From contig NC_057375.1 in assembly GCF_016906535.1 (NCBI RefSeq), positions 2,232,001 to 2,296,000 of the forward strand: DNA of 64,000 bases. The letters run 5' to 3'. Shown in pieces: positions 45,594 to 57,175 of the stretch (positions are counted from its first letter, which is position 1; every line of letters starts with the position of its first letter). This stretch comes from Rhizoctonia solani. Its lineage: Eukaryota; Basidiomycota; Agaricomycetes; Cantharellales; Ceratobasidiaceae. Position numbers and translations under genes: made by a program. The notes under the pieces were generated by a model. That model was not told the DNA's origin. It did not search any database and saw nothing but the letters and a program-made list of their open reading frames with translations.

Positions 45594-48165
45594 TTACAGC
45601 TTGGAGACCTTAAGAAAGAATTTGGGAGATTTATCCGCATTGTTTAACTCCTTTTTCAAATAGGGTGCATATGGGAGCCCAAGCCCAATATTCTGAAGGA
45701 GTGCATTAGTAGATACGATGTGTACTGTACAAGCCAGCTTACCACCCAAGTACATTCTTCATTAGCGGGCTCGAACCTAAAGCTAGTAACGAGCTCGGCA
45801 AGCATCACCTCTGAAAATAAGTCTCATTAGAAAGCTACGAGTCACAAGAAATGATCACCCAACTAATCTCCATTACCGCAAACTTGAATCCTCTGGATCC
45901 ATCCAATACTATCAATGACGAGCTTGAACCAGAGTTAGAAACCACTCACATACATGCGTAGGAGCCTGAACCAAAAGTCATCCTAATAAATTAGTTATAA
46001 GTCCATTCCCTGGTTTGGCAAGTTAGGGGCTCACATCGACGAATATATTCCGGGTAGACGTGACCCCACCTCCGTCACCTCATCGATCTTCTTCTCCATC
46101 CATCGCTCGGGCAAAAAATCGTTTGCTCTTTCACCCCATATCGCTTTATTGCGATTGAAATAGACATTGTTTAAGAATACCATAGTTCCTTTCTTGACTG
46201 GTACGCTCGTAACCCTACCGGAAGGGGTATCAATGGGACAATCCAGAGAGAGAATGGTATCCTCCACGCATCTAAATCGGTACTTTCAGGGCTATCCTGT
46301 GCACAGCAGTAAGCCACTCACACGCGGGGAATATTAGATACTGGTGGGAATAGCCGAAGCGACTCTCGTACAATTCCGTCCAAGTACGGTAATTCGAGGA
46401 GTGCATCATGATGAACCTCGTCTCGGTTCGATTCGAAATAATGGCGGAGCTCTTCTCGCAGTCTATCCTGAATACTAGTGTGCTGCGCGAGTAAATCCAG
46501 GATGCGAGTTATAGAGGCGCTGTCATCCGAGATTATGACCATGTTTATCTGTTTTCCTTCAAGACTATACCTCATTGGTTCATGGCCAGCGAAAATGAAT
46601 ATACTAATGTTTGGATCAGTATAAACAAGAGAAACTATATAAGTATATGCGTACTTCATGTGTCCGATCATGGACTGGCGATCAATATACGACTCAGCCC
46701 CTTCGGACTCCCTGGCTTTTACTTCATCGACCAAGTTGATACAGATCTAGCTAGCGCATAAGGAGGAATAAATTTACTTAGCAGCGTCATAATGTCTTTG
46801 CCTCTTCCTGTCTCTGAAGATAAATCCTTTCCAGCAGATAGCAATTCTTGGCGAGCACGAATAATTTCTTCGGCTTGCTCGTTCTGGACCTTGGTTGCAC
46901 GTCGAAGCTTCTGAATGGTGCTGGATGGTATAATATCCATAATCCATTGACGAAATCCGGATGTCCCAATCCGATGAACGTATGGGAGGAGTTGAATTAA
47001 TGGTGCGAGTTTGGCCAGGGATTGTCTGTTTAATATTAAGTATGTAATGTTGGGGATAGCCTTAAGATACTGTTTACTTGGCTTTCTTGATCGCGGTACT
47101 ATATTCGTCTCTTTGTCCGGAGAACGAGTTGAAAGAATATCCAAGCCCAGCTTCACCGATTAAATCTAGGGCAGCGGCGGTCGTCCATAGGAATATATCA
47201 ACCTCTTTGGAGCTCGAGGAGAATTCCAAGTCTTTCTTTATTATACTAGTAGTCTGGATATAAATACAGTTTTTGTATGAGTCCACTTCAAAAAGTGATT
47301 GGGAACATATACGTACCTCTTTGGCAACACCCCAAAATATAGGCATCTGAATAAATAAACCAAACAGAATGAGAGACCAATCCAGAATGAATAAAACCGT
47401 ATTACCACTGAGTGCTTGTTAGAACGCAAAACTTCACCAGCCATTATATACACTCACATTCACGCAGGTACTTCATATTGAACACGGGATTTAGTAGCTA
47501 CGTGAAATAATTTAAGTGATCATTACTCCGAACAAAAGGCAATCTGTCATGCCTTGCGCTGAATACGATGTTCGTTGCCTGTGGAATGTCGTCAGCGAGT
47601 GACAGAAAGTACAACTGATTGATTAAATCTTACCAGAAAGCGCAAATAATCCACCTCCGAAAACGGCCCGGATCATGCTTTCAGTAGTCAGTCCAACATA
47701 AAACGGTCGCTACGTAATCTATGACAAACATTGTGGGACCGTTGGGACGGTGAAACTTGTCTTTTTCCTTGCTTTGAACAGAGTGAATGACGGCTGGATC
47801 AATTGAGAATATGACTGGGCTCTACTTGGCTCAAACTATTGGGCTCCCAGTAGATATACGGCATGGATTTACACTTACTCCCATTAACCCTTTGAGCATC
47901 ACAGTTGGACCATATTTGGAGAATATCCGTCCCTGATATTCAAGTCCATCGACTCCCATAAGATTTTTAAGGTGACCTGAACATTCTTAATATAGTGAGT
48001 CAGCTTGATCCCGGTAGTGTCATTTTTACCGACGAGCCAATGTCCTCCTGTTGCAACGGGAAGCTTAGAAATAACTTTCGGACCGCGTAGCCAATACACA
48101 GCAAGAATAACTATGCCGACAAGCAAGATCCACTCCGAACCCCAAGGTGAATCACCTGAGGACAT
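45594..48165 (-). CDS. Cytochrome P450, copy 2, with altered heme-loop residue
   Basis: P450 with about 14 exons. The chosen start (48165) gives MSSGDSPWGSEW followed by the membrane anchor ILLVGIVILAVYWL. Then come HWLVG joined to HLKNLMGVDG, KYGPTVMLKGLMG, VFGGGLFALSG with NEHRIQRK, and LLNPVFNMKYLRE. The I helix reads IFIFAGHEP, the K helix VRESLRLFPP (ExxR intact) and FLPERWM follows. The heme loop reads FGSGSYAC then IGFKFAVMEI across an intron: the cysteine ligand is present but the usual Arg two residues before it is Tyr. It ends FFLKVSKL and TAA at 45594-45596. One intron (after QRK) seems to use a GC donor. No frame breaks. The longer start at 48243 is rejected because it would put the TATA box inside the coding sequence. 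Confidence 0.82.
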
Positions 48166-48206
48166 TTCTGAGATAAGTTGGTATGCATTGCTATCGCAGC
48201 GAGCGT

Positions 48207-48214
48207 CTTTTATA
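48207..48214 (-). promoter_or_regulatory. TATA box of P450 copy 2
   Basis: TATAAAAG on the minus strand, about 42 bp upstream of the ATG at 48165. It favours that start over the in-frame ATG at 48243. Confidence 0.55.
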
Positions 48215-49549
48215 CCTATCGTCCAGATTCGCGCCGCGGGCAAGCCTCCAAATTAGGATTCATCTCTTGACTTCTGCCCGCTTCCCACACGGCTATTTTG
48301 TTACGTAAGTCTCTTCGCTGGTGGGAGTGTGCTGCATATAACTAATGATCAACAGCCGCGGCTGCTGGTTGGTTGAGGTTGTGGTCGGCTTAGATCCTCC
48401 ACAGGTGACGTCATGTCGTATCAATCAGTTTGGAGCCCGCAGTTGCTACCACTAGCAGATAGCTGGCCGTGATGACTGGAGCTATTCCTTTATTATTATG
48501 TGCCATACCATGAACGCTATCTGGGATGTCGTTTTTGTCATATGGTCCCATTGAATTCCACCACTTTTTGCGGATCCAGGGTGGGCTGCATCTAACACAC
48601 TTTATTTTTATGAAGTAGAGCACCAGTAAACTTTTATCAGTATTCAAGTAAAAGCTTCGCTGGCGTACATGCTGAACTTGACACGGCATTAACCATGCGG
48701 CGAAATTTATCACCGCAGACATGGGTGCATTTTGTGTCACCCATTCCCCACCATTGTATTCCGTCATGCTTGTTCTTACATATACTTTGAGCATTTTCCA
48801 CGCTAGAGAAATGTATGGACATGTGAGCCGCAGCGCGCGGAGGCATCACATGCGATACTTGACCGAGGGCGGAGGTCGCGATCACGTGAGTCGACCGGCA
48901 TTCCATACTGCGATCTTGGAATGGTGTACCGAGCGCGAGGACTCAGACTGTACTCGCGTTTTTCAGTACTCGCCCACCATCCCTTTGTATTCTGCCTCAT
49001 GTTTCACGATTTTTCTTCACGTTTTTATTTGTTTGTTTATTACTCATATTATCACACACCAATTCGTAACACACTCGTCCATGTGCGGTTCTCTGCCACC
49101 CCAAGCCTTCGATCCGGACGGTCGCAGTCTTGGATGGCCCGGCCAGCTGCCCTAGGCCGCCTGTGGGTGGCCACGGACTTCCCCTCTTGTACCGCGTACA
49201 GAACCCACACATCGCCCACAGCGACCGAAGCATAGGTTAAGTTTCTTCTTTAGTGCTACAGCGAATGTATTTTTGAGCGATTATCGATAGGACAGTTCTA
49301 CTATTCTACTTTAGTCTGACATATCAAGCTCAGTCACCGTTCATATATTACGACAAGTTCATTGAAAATTTCAACCGCAATGGTTTGAGCTGTTTGAACA
49401 GACGAGCCCTAGATTTGCCCTTGTAAGATGTGTTTACGCCTAGAGCTCTGTACGATTGAATATATAGATAATCAATCCTGGATGGCGATAAAATGGTCTA
49501 ATACAGGATATCTGAATTTCAATTGATATTCGGCTCAGAGTTGCCGCTA
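48215..49549. other. Intergenic region, no gene firmly recognised
   Basis: About 1.3 kb. A 127-residue minus-strand frame (48411-48794) and a GC-rich stretch at about 48830-49230 with long overlapping frames on both strands are present. Neither matches a family I know. The GC-rich stretch is compositionally like the dispersed repeats at 13.0 and 54.9 kb but I could not align it convincingly. Confidence 0.35.
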
Positions 49550-50660
49550 TCAATGTTTCTTCAACAATTCGGAAACCCTCTCCTTGACGCTCTCTTCCCA
49601 ATCATCCCAACACACCGAGAGGAATACTGAATGTCTTCCTGGAGCCCCCAAACTATCATCAAGTCTAAACGGCCCACAAGTCTCTTTTCCAGGAGCAATA
49701 GCACTGTACAAGGTTATAGTGCTGAAAATTAGTGCGTGTGTTTAAGTGAGAATTGAGCTGAAATCAAGGTCAATACATACTGATTTTAGGTATCAATTCT
49801 TCCATAGTCTGATTCAGGCTGAGGGAGGCATACTAACATTGTAACTTTCAGGCCATATCCTACTGAAAAAAGGAATCTTTTACTGATGTACTGATTTTCA
49901 GGGTCTTATCACACCACAGTGATAGGGCGATGCCATCTGAAATCCAATGTCAAGTGTTTGAGCCATATAGGCGGACGGGATGATTCTTACCGAAGGACTG
50001 GTTCGTGCCTAAATCCCATTCTTTGAGCAACTTTTATACTCCCAATATTCAGAGTGTTTGCTTGCCATTGTAACCGGCGAACTCCAAGCCCACCTCGAGC
50101 GGGAGTTTCTGGAGCATGTTGCATCATCAAACCGATCGCGTGTGTGGATATATGTATGCCTTGGTACGGGGGGGACGCGATCACAAATCCAATCTCGATA
50201 GTTGAGAGAGCTTGAGAAGCATGGCAATAGTTGATGACTCCCAATATCTTATCTTTGCCTCCTATCATGATGGATTAGCGTAATGATTTATAGGATACTC
50301 GGCCATCACATGCCTTTTTTTAATATGACAAACAAGCACGTTTCTGAGTCCATCTGCGCTGTGGCGCAATCAGCCTCGAAGTCGTAAAGTGAGGGAAATG
50401 GGTGTATTGACATATACCTCATTACAGAGGGATATTCTGCTATCAAATCATATACGGCCTTCGCATGAGAAGCTGGCTATGAACGTTATACCCGGATGAA
50501 TGCACCAATACGATCGGGTGAGTACGGATGAGTAGTTAGCTAAAAGACGTCGTGATGAGAAAAAACTTTCTCTGCGCTTACAATCAGAGGCGTTACCTTT
50601 ATCCTATCATTCTGTAGAGGCCTTATAGGAAAGCAGAAATCGATGTCGTACGGCTCTTCC
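49550..50660 (-). CDS. GNAT-family N-acetyltransferase (RimL-like)
   Basis: Acetyltransferase with several introns. N-terminal exons give EEPYDIDFCFPIRPLQ (about 50600-50660), then HAKAVYDLIAEYPSVMRYM and FEADCATAQMDSETCLF. The core exon has ILGVINYCH, then STIEIGFVIASPPYQG (the acetyl-CoA-binding strand and loop region), QWQANTLNIGSIKVAQRMGF and VLRWHR after a splice. The last exon is PGKETCGPFRLDD, SVFLSVCWDDWEE and ends ELLKKH then TGA at 49550-49552. It should transfer an acetyl group from acetyl-CoA to an amine; the acceptor is unknown. The first exon with the ATG was not identified because an in-frame TGA lies just before EEPYD, so the real 5' end is probably near 50.7 kb. Confidence 0.72.
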
Positions 50661-51474
50661 CATAATCAGGGATACAAAGAGGTGATTTAGACTGGGGTGA
50701 TTATAGATTCAGGTATAGCATTATGATGTGTAGGGATAGTAGAGGACACAAAGATTACGCTGAGAGGAAGGGAATAAGAGCTTTATACCTGCAGGATTGA
50801 AATTCCTCAAGTTGACTCATGCCACGATAAATCACGTGTACGGCCACTCATTAGGACCATTACAGACCAGGTCCTACGGAATCCTTCATAGACTGTTATA
50901 TATTACGCCGGAAGTTAGATCCATAACCATGTGGATAGCTATCTCCGGCTTTGTTTTCATCTGCCAAGCTTTCAGGAGGCGGAGGATTTATACCACTATG
51001 CCAGGTACTAGGTAAGCGCATATATGCACATTGGTTCTTTATGGGACCGGAGATATCTTCAATACTAGAGTTACAGTACCCGCCAAAGCTAAGGGACACT
51101 TGAAAGTCAGTTGGCAATACGATATATAGACTACACTTTGCAGTAAAGCCTCCGATGAGCGGCGACGTACATGTGCTTGAGGTTCCCAGTACATCATAAG
51201 CCATAGCCATACGTAAAAGTAAATTTTCAATAGGGACATTCTAGCACCAAGCACAACCCGACTCCATATCCGAGGTAGTGTATGCCGCATCGATGGAAAT
51301 GTGCTGTGGTTCGTACCCTAATACAGACAGCGAAGCACAAACGTCAGTAATGCGTACACATACTGACTCTTATACGGCCCCCATCAAGAAATCAACCCCA
51401 TATACTTTACATTCTGTTAAAGTAAATAACCGATCTCACCAGAGATATATATATGTATACTCCGTATCTCATAC
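50661..51474. other. Intergenic region, no gene recognised
   Basis: About 800 bp between the GNAT gene and the Tc1 element. A TATAAAG at about 50783-50790 (minus strand) may serve the GNAT gene. Nothing else supported. Confidence 0.4.
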
Positions 51475-51476
51475 TA

Positions 51477-51559
51477 CAGTTCGCCGAAAAACCTCTTACA
51501 GGAAATGAAATTTTGACTTATAGCGCGTGTAACTTGGGAGCGGAGCGGCGTAAAAATCT
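51477..51559 (+). repeat. Left terminal inverted repeat of the Tc1 element
   Basis: About 83 bp matching the reverse complement of 53001-53083 with only a few mismatches. Contains ACCTCTTACAGGAAATG and AGCGCGTGTAACTT. Confidence 0.88.
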
Positions 51560-51823
51560 AACAATTATACTGGTGAATAGCGAAGCGTTTTGGCTACAGA
51601 AAACATGTCTTTGAAACGTGTTATGTTGGTAAATGAGAGGGCTAAAAATAAAACAAATCATTGGGTACGTGTGAGAGGTTTTACGGCACGTTTCAGATTT
51701 TGCAAGTGCAACCTTCAGTACCCGAAACTCACTTGATATACTTTGACGATGTTTTGCACACAGAACCAGCTATATATATGTAGCATTAACATACGCAAAT
51801 GGAACCAGTATACTCTACCTACA

Positions 51824-52843
51824 ATGCCTAAAGCATTTTCTCAGGACACTCTTAACTTGGTACTATCCTTACTTGACTCAGACAAGACACATGCTCAAAT
51901 CATCAAAAAAACGGGTGTTTTGTCCGCTTATATCACAAAAGTCACTAGAAAACACCGCCCGCACCTGGCGAGGTCCAAAGGCGGTTGTCCACGCAAGCTC
52001 AATCCCACTGCCGTTCGCTATGCTGTCCAACTTGTAACCAACGGAAATAAAGTCAGCACACGGAAGGCCGCTATAACACTGTCCGCGCTTAGCGGGGAGT
52101 CCATCCATCGTGACACTGTCCGCCATGCGTTGTTAGAAGCTGGTTTACGAGCTGTAAAGAAGACACAAAAACCAAAGCTCACCCCAAAACATATCAAAGA
52201 GCGAATCGCATTTGCCAGAGCTCACAAGGATTGGACTGTAGCCGATTGGAAACAAGTCCTATGGTCGGACAAGACCACAATTACTCGCCTGTGGTCCGAT
52301 GGAGTCTATTGGGGCTGGGCCCGGCCCGGGGAGAAACTTAGTGATCGGCTGATCACCCCGGCTCTCAGCCACGGTGGAGGTTCCTTCATGTTTTGGGGAT
52401 GTATGGGATGGCCAGGAACTGGGTATGGCTGCAAGGTAGAAGGATCATTTAATAAGGAGGTTTACGAGGAGATTTTGGGGGACGAATTCACAAGGAGCCT
52501 GAAGCACCTGGGGATGAAAGCAAGGGAGGTTATATATATGCATGATAATGCACGCCCCCACAAGGCAAAAGCGCCCACCAAATGGCTCAAAAACCATGGA
52601 GTTGAGTGCCTTGAGTGGCCTGCAAACTCTCCCGATCTTAATCCCATCGAAAACTTATGGGCTGAGCTTAAACGACGCCTAGGCGAGTACGAGGAGGTAC
52701 CTAATGGGATGCTTGAGTTGTGGGAGCGGGTTCAGGTGGTTTGGGATGAATTTGCGCCAGAATACTGTCAGAAACTAATTGAAACTATGCCAAGACGCAT
52801 GGCTATGGTTTTGGAGAGAAAGGGGAAGTCCATTCCTTATTAA
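51824..52843 (+). CDS. Tc1/mariner transposase
   Basis: Transposase of 339 residues from the ATG at 51824 (MPKAFSQDTLNLVLSLL); an upstream in-frame ATG at 51743 would add 27 residues of poor similarity. The N-terminal half has helix-turn-helix DNA-binding segments (THAQIIKKTGVLSAYITKV, then GGCPRKLN and VSTRKAAITLS). The catalytic domain shows VLWSDKTT (first Asp), MHDNARPHKA (second Asp) and SPDLNPIENLW with Glu about 34 residues later: a DD34E triad. It ends MVLERKGKSIPY and TAA. It cuts and pastes the surrounding element. The frame is fully open, so it may be active. Confidence 0.93.
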   Translation: MPKAFSQDTLNLVLSLLDSDKTHAQIIKKTGVLSAYITKVTRKHRPHLARSKGGCPRKLNPTAVRYAVQLVTNGNKVSTRKAAITLSALSGESIHRDTVRHALLEAGLRAVKKTQKPKLTPKHIKERIAFARAHKDWTVADWKQVLWSDKTTITRLWSDGVYWGWARPGEKLSDRLITPALSHGGGSFMFWGCMGWPGTGYGCKVEGSFNKEVYEEILGDEFTRSLKHLGMKAREVIYMHDNARPHKAKAPTKWLKNHGVECLEWPANSPDLNPIENLWAELKRRLGEYEEVPNGMLELWERVQVVWDEFAPEYCQKLIETMPRRMAMVLERKGKSIPY

Positions 52844-53000
52844 ATGTCTATGTCTTTGTAATCCAATTCGCTGCCGTGAAACCTCTTACACGTACCCCCC
52901 ACTATATGTTGCCCATATCTCTGCCATTTGTAGACCGAATGCGCTATATGAACACACAATATGTAGCTAGCACCCATATCTATCTATCGCTTATTTATTT

Positions 53001-53083
53001 AGATTTTTCCGCCGCTCCGCTCCTAAGTTACACGCGCTACAAGTCAAAATTTCATTTCCTGTAAGAGGTTTTTCGGCGAACTG
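53001..53083 (-). repeat. Right terminal inverted repeat of the Tc1 element
   Basis: Reverse complement of the left repeat at 51477-51559, ending TTTTTCGGCGAACTG before the TA duplication. Confidence 0.88.
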
Positions 53084-53171
53084 TATGTACTGTCTCAATA
53101 TATACTTCAACACATTCGTCCCAGTTCAGTTCCTAATATTACACTAATACCCCACATATACATAGCGCATG

Positions 53172-55311
53172 TTAATGCAAATATCTAAACCCTCTCCGCC
53201 TCCTAATAGCCTCTTCGACCGTGATCCCCTCCAATCTTGCAGCTTCACGTACACGTTCAGCATCCCCTTGATTCTGAAGTGCATCCATATCTTGCTGGTC
53301 CATCTTACGGTTCGCACGAATTAGCATCGTTCGGATGACTACAACGAGATAAGTCTGGGGTGTAATCAAAAGAAAAAAAAGCGGCATACCAAATGCCAAG
53401 GCGCTGCTGAATGCAAGTGTCGCGATGCCAATAATCATCGACTGATGATATTTAGGACTCCACTGGACCTTCCAAGCAAAAGACCCAATGAGGTTTCCAA
53501 TATTGCCGACTGAAATAGACTTTCGTCAAGTCGAAAACCGATAGAAGTTAGCGCCACTTACAGCCGTTGACGATTCCGATTGCTGCAGCTCGTTTTGCAG
53601 GAGGACGAGGGATGGCATTGCTCACCCACACAAGTGTCAGAGCGAATCCTATCACCAGTAATCAGTCTCATTATCTCCCAATCGATTTATAAACAAGAGC
53701 CCACCAGCATATCCACTCGCCATCAAGAACATACTCACATACCGCCCCGCGGTGGCCATGGTGCTCAATGCGATTATATATGCGACAATGACGACCCACC
53801 ACCATCCGGCAATATGGAAGAACCGTTCGCCCGTCTTTTCGGCATGCCAAGCGTTAAGGAGACAAATGATGGCAGCAAGGATCCAGGGCGGACTGAGTAT
53901 AGACGGTAAACAAGCAAGTAAATAGGTACGAGTAGGACACTCACGCGGCAAGAAGAAGCGATATGGTGGTATTATATCCAAGCGTAGCGGTCAATCTAGA
54001 TGGAAATACGCCCTAAGAGATGACAATGCACCCGAACTATCATACTCACGTCGGGAAAAAGTTGACAAAACTGAGGCCTAACAACTGGGAGCAAGTCATC
54101 ACGGCCAGAATCGGCACTTTGGGATCTTTGAGTGCCATGATCAAACCGGCAAAAGCACTATCATATAGTCCATAATGATAAAGAGCACCAAGTTGTCCCA
54201 AATGAATGCACTCACGAATCGTTTGCACCGTCTTCGTCTGCCTCGGCTGCATCCTCCGAAAGCCGGGCTTGCGCCAAACGCCGTTGGGATCCTTTGATCC
54301 AACGCGTATTATGTGGCTAAGATCCAACGAATAAACGCCAAGAGCAGTCTGGGGTTAGAAAAAACATACGTAGTCGGGGAATAGCCAGCTATGAAAAAAG
54401 TCAGTACTGCACACATGCTCGTGTCAAGAAAATCGCTTACATGGCTAGGATTCCGATGACAATGGTAATTGCTCCCTACGACTTGTCAAAGACGGCCTGA
54501 ACCAGGATAGTGTAAATGCTCACCTCGATAAAGAACAACCATCTCCAAGCGGTAATCCCTCTTTTTCCTTGCATACCACTAAGTATGCCAGTGGCCATAA
54601 GCTACAGGGTAGGTCAGTGAGCATTCAGAACGGAAATTCGGAGCCAACTGACACTACCAAAAGCATTCGAAACTAAAAGTCCGAAATACAACAGTGCAGC
54701 CCTAAAAGCCAATTCCTAAAAAGGCATAATTTGTCTCTGGCTGGATGCAAAGTGGAGTTTTGCGCCGGAGTCCGTAGAGGCCGCAAAACTTATATTGGGT
54801 CGCCCAGTCCGGGGTTTCAAATCGGCACTATCTGCCCATGTATTGTATTTTCCGTCCGTGTATAAAGCCAGAGTCTGGCCCTTGCGCCTTTCGCTCCTTT
54901 CCATCCATGCCACATCCTTCGAGCTCGCCCTCACTCGCAGCATCACCCACTCGTTTCCCCCTGTTTGTGTGAGCACTTCCCACCCATACCTTCTGCTTTC
55001 ATCCGACCTGATTTGGCTGCCCACCCAGCTCGCTTGGTGGCGTGTCTCCGGTGGCACCCCGGTTAGGCGTTCCGTCTCTCCGATTGCCGCTCCTCGTCCG
55101 CCGGTCCCGGTCGTCTTTCTTACCCATCATGTTGTGACTCTCCCCTTCCTCACGCCGAGCCGTCCCAAGGACAAGTTAGAGAAAGCGGACAAATATGCGA
55201 ACTTTGCGCATATACCAGCGTGATAAGATATAAGTCGCCCCAGGGTAGAGCGCCGCTTTAGGAACACCAATAAACACGGCAAACCACAATACCGGTAAAT
55301 TTATGCGTGGC
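53172..55311 (-). pseudogene. MFS transporter (DAL5/allantoate permease-like), 5' truncated
   Basis: Major facilitator of the anion:cation symporter group. Recognisable exons, N to C: HKFTGIVVCR then FIGVPKAALYPGATYI and LSRWYMRK (TM4 region), and ELAFRAALLYFGLLVSNAFG. Then come RGITAWRWLFFIE and FPDYPHNTRWIKGSQRRLA with the acidic loop, ALKDPKVPILAVMTC, WWWVVIVAYIIAL, and IGNLIGSFAW. The end is YLVVVIRTMLIRANRK and a cytosolic tail ending RRGFRYLH. TM1 to TM3 are not found upstream, where repeat DNA begins, so the gene is truncated. The first visible exon also needs a frame change near 55275 (a short T run after VVCRV). The substrate would be an organic anion such as allantoate or nicotinate, by family. 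Probably non-functional. Confidence 0.7.
54716..55203 (-). repeat. Dispersed GC-rich repeat, copy B, inside an MFS intron
   Basis: This 488-bp interval reads as one intron of the MFS gene (donor GTTCGC after WYMRK, acceptor TTTTTAG before ELAFR), far longer than the 50-70 bp typical here. Most of it is a C/T-rich stretch resembling copy A at 12985-13240, the shared core being CAGCTCGCTTGGTGGCG near 55028. It is open in frames on both strands but encodes nothing I recognise. The simplest reading is insertion of a short mobile element into a pre-existing intron, or creation of the intron by the element. Confidence 0.6.
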
Positions 55312-55643
55312 CTTTACCAAAGGATGAACAAAATCAGATCCCGCGATCCGCAAGTAGATTGAGTAGACTAGCAGTATCCATTTCTTATGTGAGAAATTAC
55401 ATATGGAGGCTTGTAAGAAAAACTTCACTCAGTTTAAGCTTAACGCTAGGAGAGGCTGGAAGCTACGCCGAAAGATATCAAAGGCTTCATGTGCATCTAT
55501 TCGTAAATTAATTGAAACAAATACGCTAATGGCTGCATGCACGCATTCAGTACGAGATGGCATGTATCGTGGTACACCTTCACATCCGCTATGCTTGCTG
55601 GTGTGGCTTACACTGTAGTATACAGTGGTGTCATTCGCTTCTG
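55312..55643. other. Short spacer, no gene recognised
   Basis: About 330 bp where the missing N-terminal exons of the MFS gene would be expected. Frames at 55403-55618 and 55557-55745 on the plus strand have no recognised domain. Likely transposon-derived. Confidence 0.35.
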
Positions 55644-56031
55644 CTTTGGGACTATAGTGAGTGGCACGTAATTACGGATGCTAATATTATTGTTGAACAT
55701 CCTACAGCGTGCCGGACAGCTCTGATGGTTACGAAAAAAGGATGACAAGCTTGCACTGCCTATCATTATTCATTTCGCTGTAGCTACCGTACCTTTAATC
55801 AATCCATTTGTATCTTATTCAATCTGTCTGAATACACCCTTTCGGGAATAATGTTTAAAAATTTCCTCTGGGCAGCCCAGCGTTAGTTACTACAGTGAAT
55901 TGCATAATGATAGACAGTCCAAGCTCGCCATCACCTTTTCGTGATGATCAGAGCTGTCCGGCACGTCACAGGATGTTGACCAAGAGCGTTAGCACCCACA
56001 ATTATCCGCCACTCACTATAGTCTCAAAGAG
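55644..56031. mobile_element. Inverted-repeat MITE
   Basis: About 390 bp made of two inverted arms of about 140 bp (55644-55790 and 55890-56031) around a spacer of about 100 bp. Each arm has at its outer edge GACTATAGTGAGTGGC, then a TAATT-containing stretch, a GTGCCGGACAGCTCTGAT core and a CTATCATTAT inner part. Several mismatches show it is not very young. No coding capacity. Confidence 0.7.
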
Positions 56032-57175
56032 GATGGGGATGGTTGCCACTGTGCGAAGCGACTGCATGCCATAAGGTTAATCTAACCATATGTACTGTCG
56101 GCTTGCCGCTGGATCAAATACACCTATCATCTGAAAGAATCTCTAGATATCCATCCCCCCTCCTAATAGTGCTGCATACAATAAAATTTTTCACTACCAA
56201 GCACCATATACGGTATTTTAGACTCATTTTTGTAGGCTAAGTATCTGTGCTGCTTGCGCATAGAGGATAAATATGAAGCTGCCACAGATGATAAATACGC
56301 ATACAGATAGGCTGGTTTGGCGTACAGGCGCTACGGGGATAGGGAAGCCGCACATAAAAAGCCTGGACTACATGAAGTGCGTCAAGAGATCGTGAGAACC
56401 GCTAGAGGCAAGAGCCCTGGTGGTGGCTCAATTCCAAAGTCTCACAAGGGAGTGGCGGGTGAGACTAAAAATTGACAGAGTGCCCGGAAAGCGCTCCCGA
56501 TTATCCATGATAGCTGAAGAATCGGGCGACGACTGATCACGTTGCCGGTCGACCAGTGAGAACACTGAGGAGGGACACATAGTCGTGTAGTCTGCACGCT
56601 ACTATTGAGTGAAATAAGCAATCCTACTGGGATTGTGAACGTATATTGCTTTTAGCCACTGAGGCAATATACTTCCCACATTGAGTTGAAATACCGGCTA
56701 TATGAACGTAATATAACCTCCAAAATCGTTTGGGGTGCGTGTGAGTCTCTCCTAGAGTTGAACTATTTGGGGGGGGGGGGACCAGTTGCTCAGCAGTGAA
56801 ATTCTGTAACTCTACTTCCCAGTTCTAGCCCCTATGAGCTCCGTAGTAGCTTACATTTGAATAGTGAATTAAAAGACATGCCGCTATAGCTAATTATGTT
56901 ACTAGTGTCTATCAATTTGGTTCTACCACTTGATGAGCTCATCTCGCTTCTTTACCGCTTGTCCTTACTGTTCGCATAGCCAATCGTTTCTTTACCTCGG
57001 CAAGGTATGCCCCGCCACATTGTAGTTTATTATAAAGCCCGGTCCTCAATGGACTATAGGAGGCTATTGTTAACGAAAAAATGTGCGGCTACGTTGACCT
57101 TATGACACACAGCTACTTTGGTTGCGGTACTCGGTTCAATTTTTAATTTAACGGACAGCGGCGACTATCCTCTTC
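56032..57175. other. Repeat-bounded region, no gene recognised
   Basis: About 1.1 kb between two copies of the MITE arm, which face each other across it. It contains a run of 12 G at about 56769-56780. No convincing ORF. Confidence 0.4.

Larger units (their letters stand above)
51477..53083 (+). mobile_element. Complete Tc1/mariner transposon
   Basis: A 1607-bp element starting CAGTTCGCCGAAAAACCTC and ending with its reverse complement, flanked on both sides by the TA target dinucleotide (51475-51476 and 53084-53085). The terminal inverted repeats of about 83 bp differ at only a few positions. Inside each end is a further inverted motif: GTACGTGTGAGAGG near 51664 and its reverse complement near 52880, giving an IR/DR-like double structure. 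It carries one full-length transposase frame. Looks complete and recently active. Confidence 0.93.

Noticed and set aside
49987..50227. Second minus-strand frame in the GNAT core exon
   Set aside because: Out of phase with the acetyltransferase frame, which carries the family motifs.
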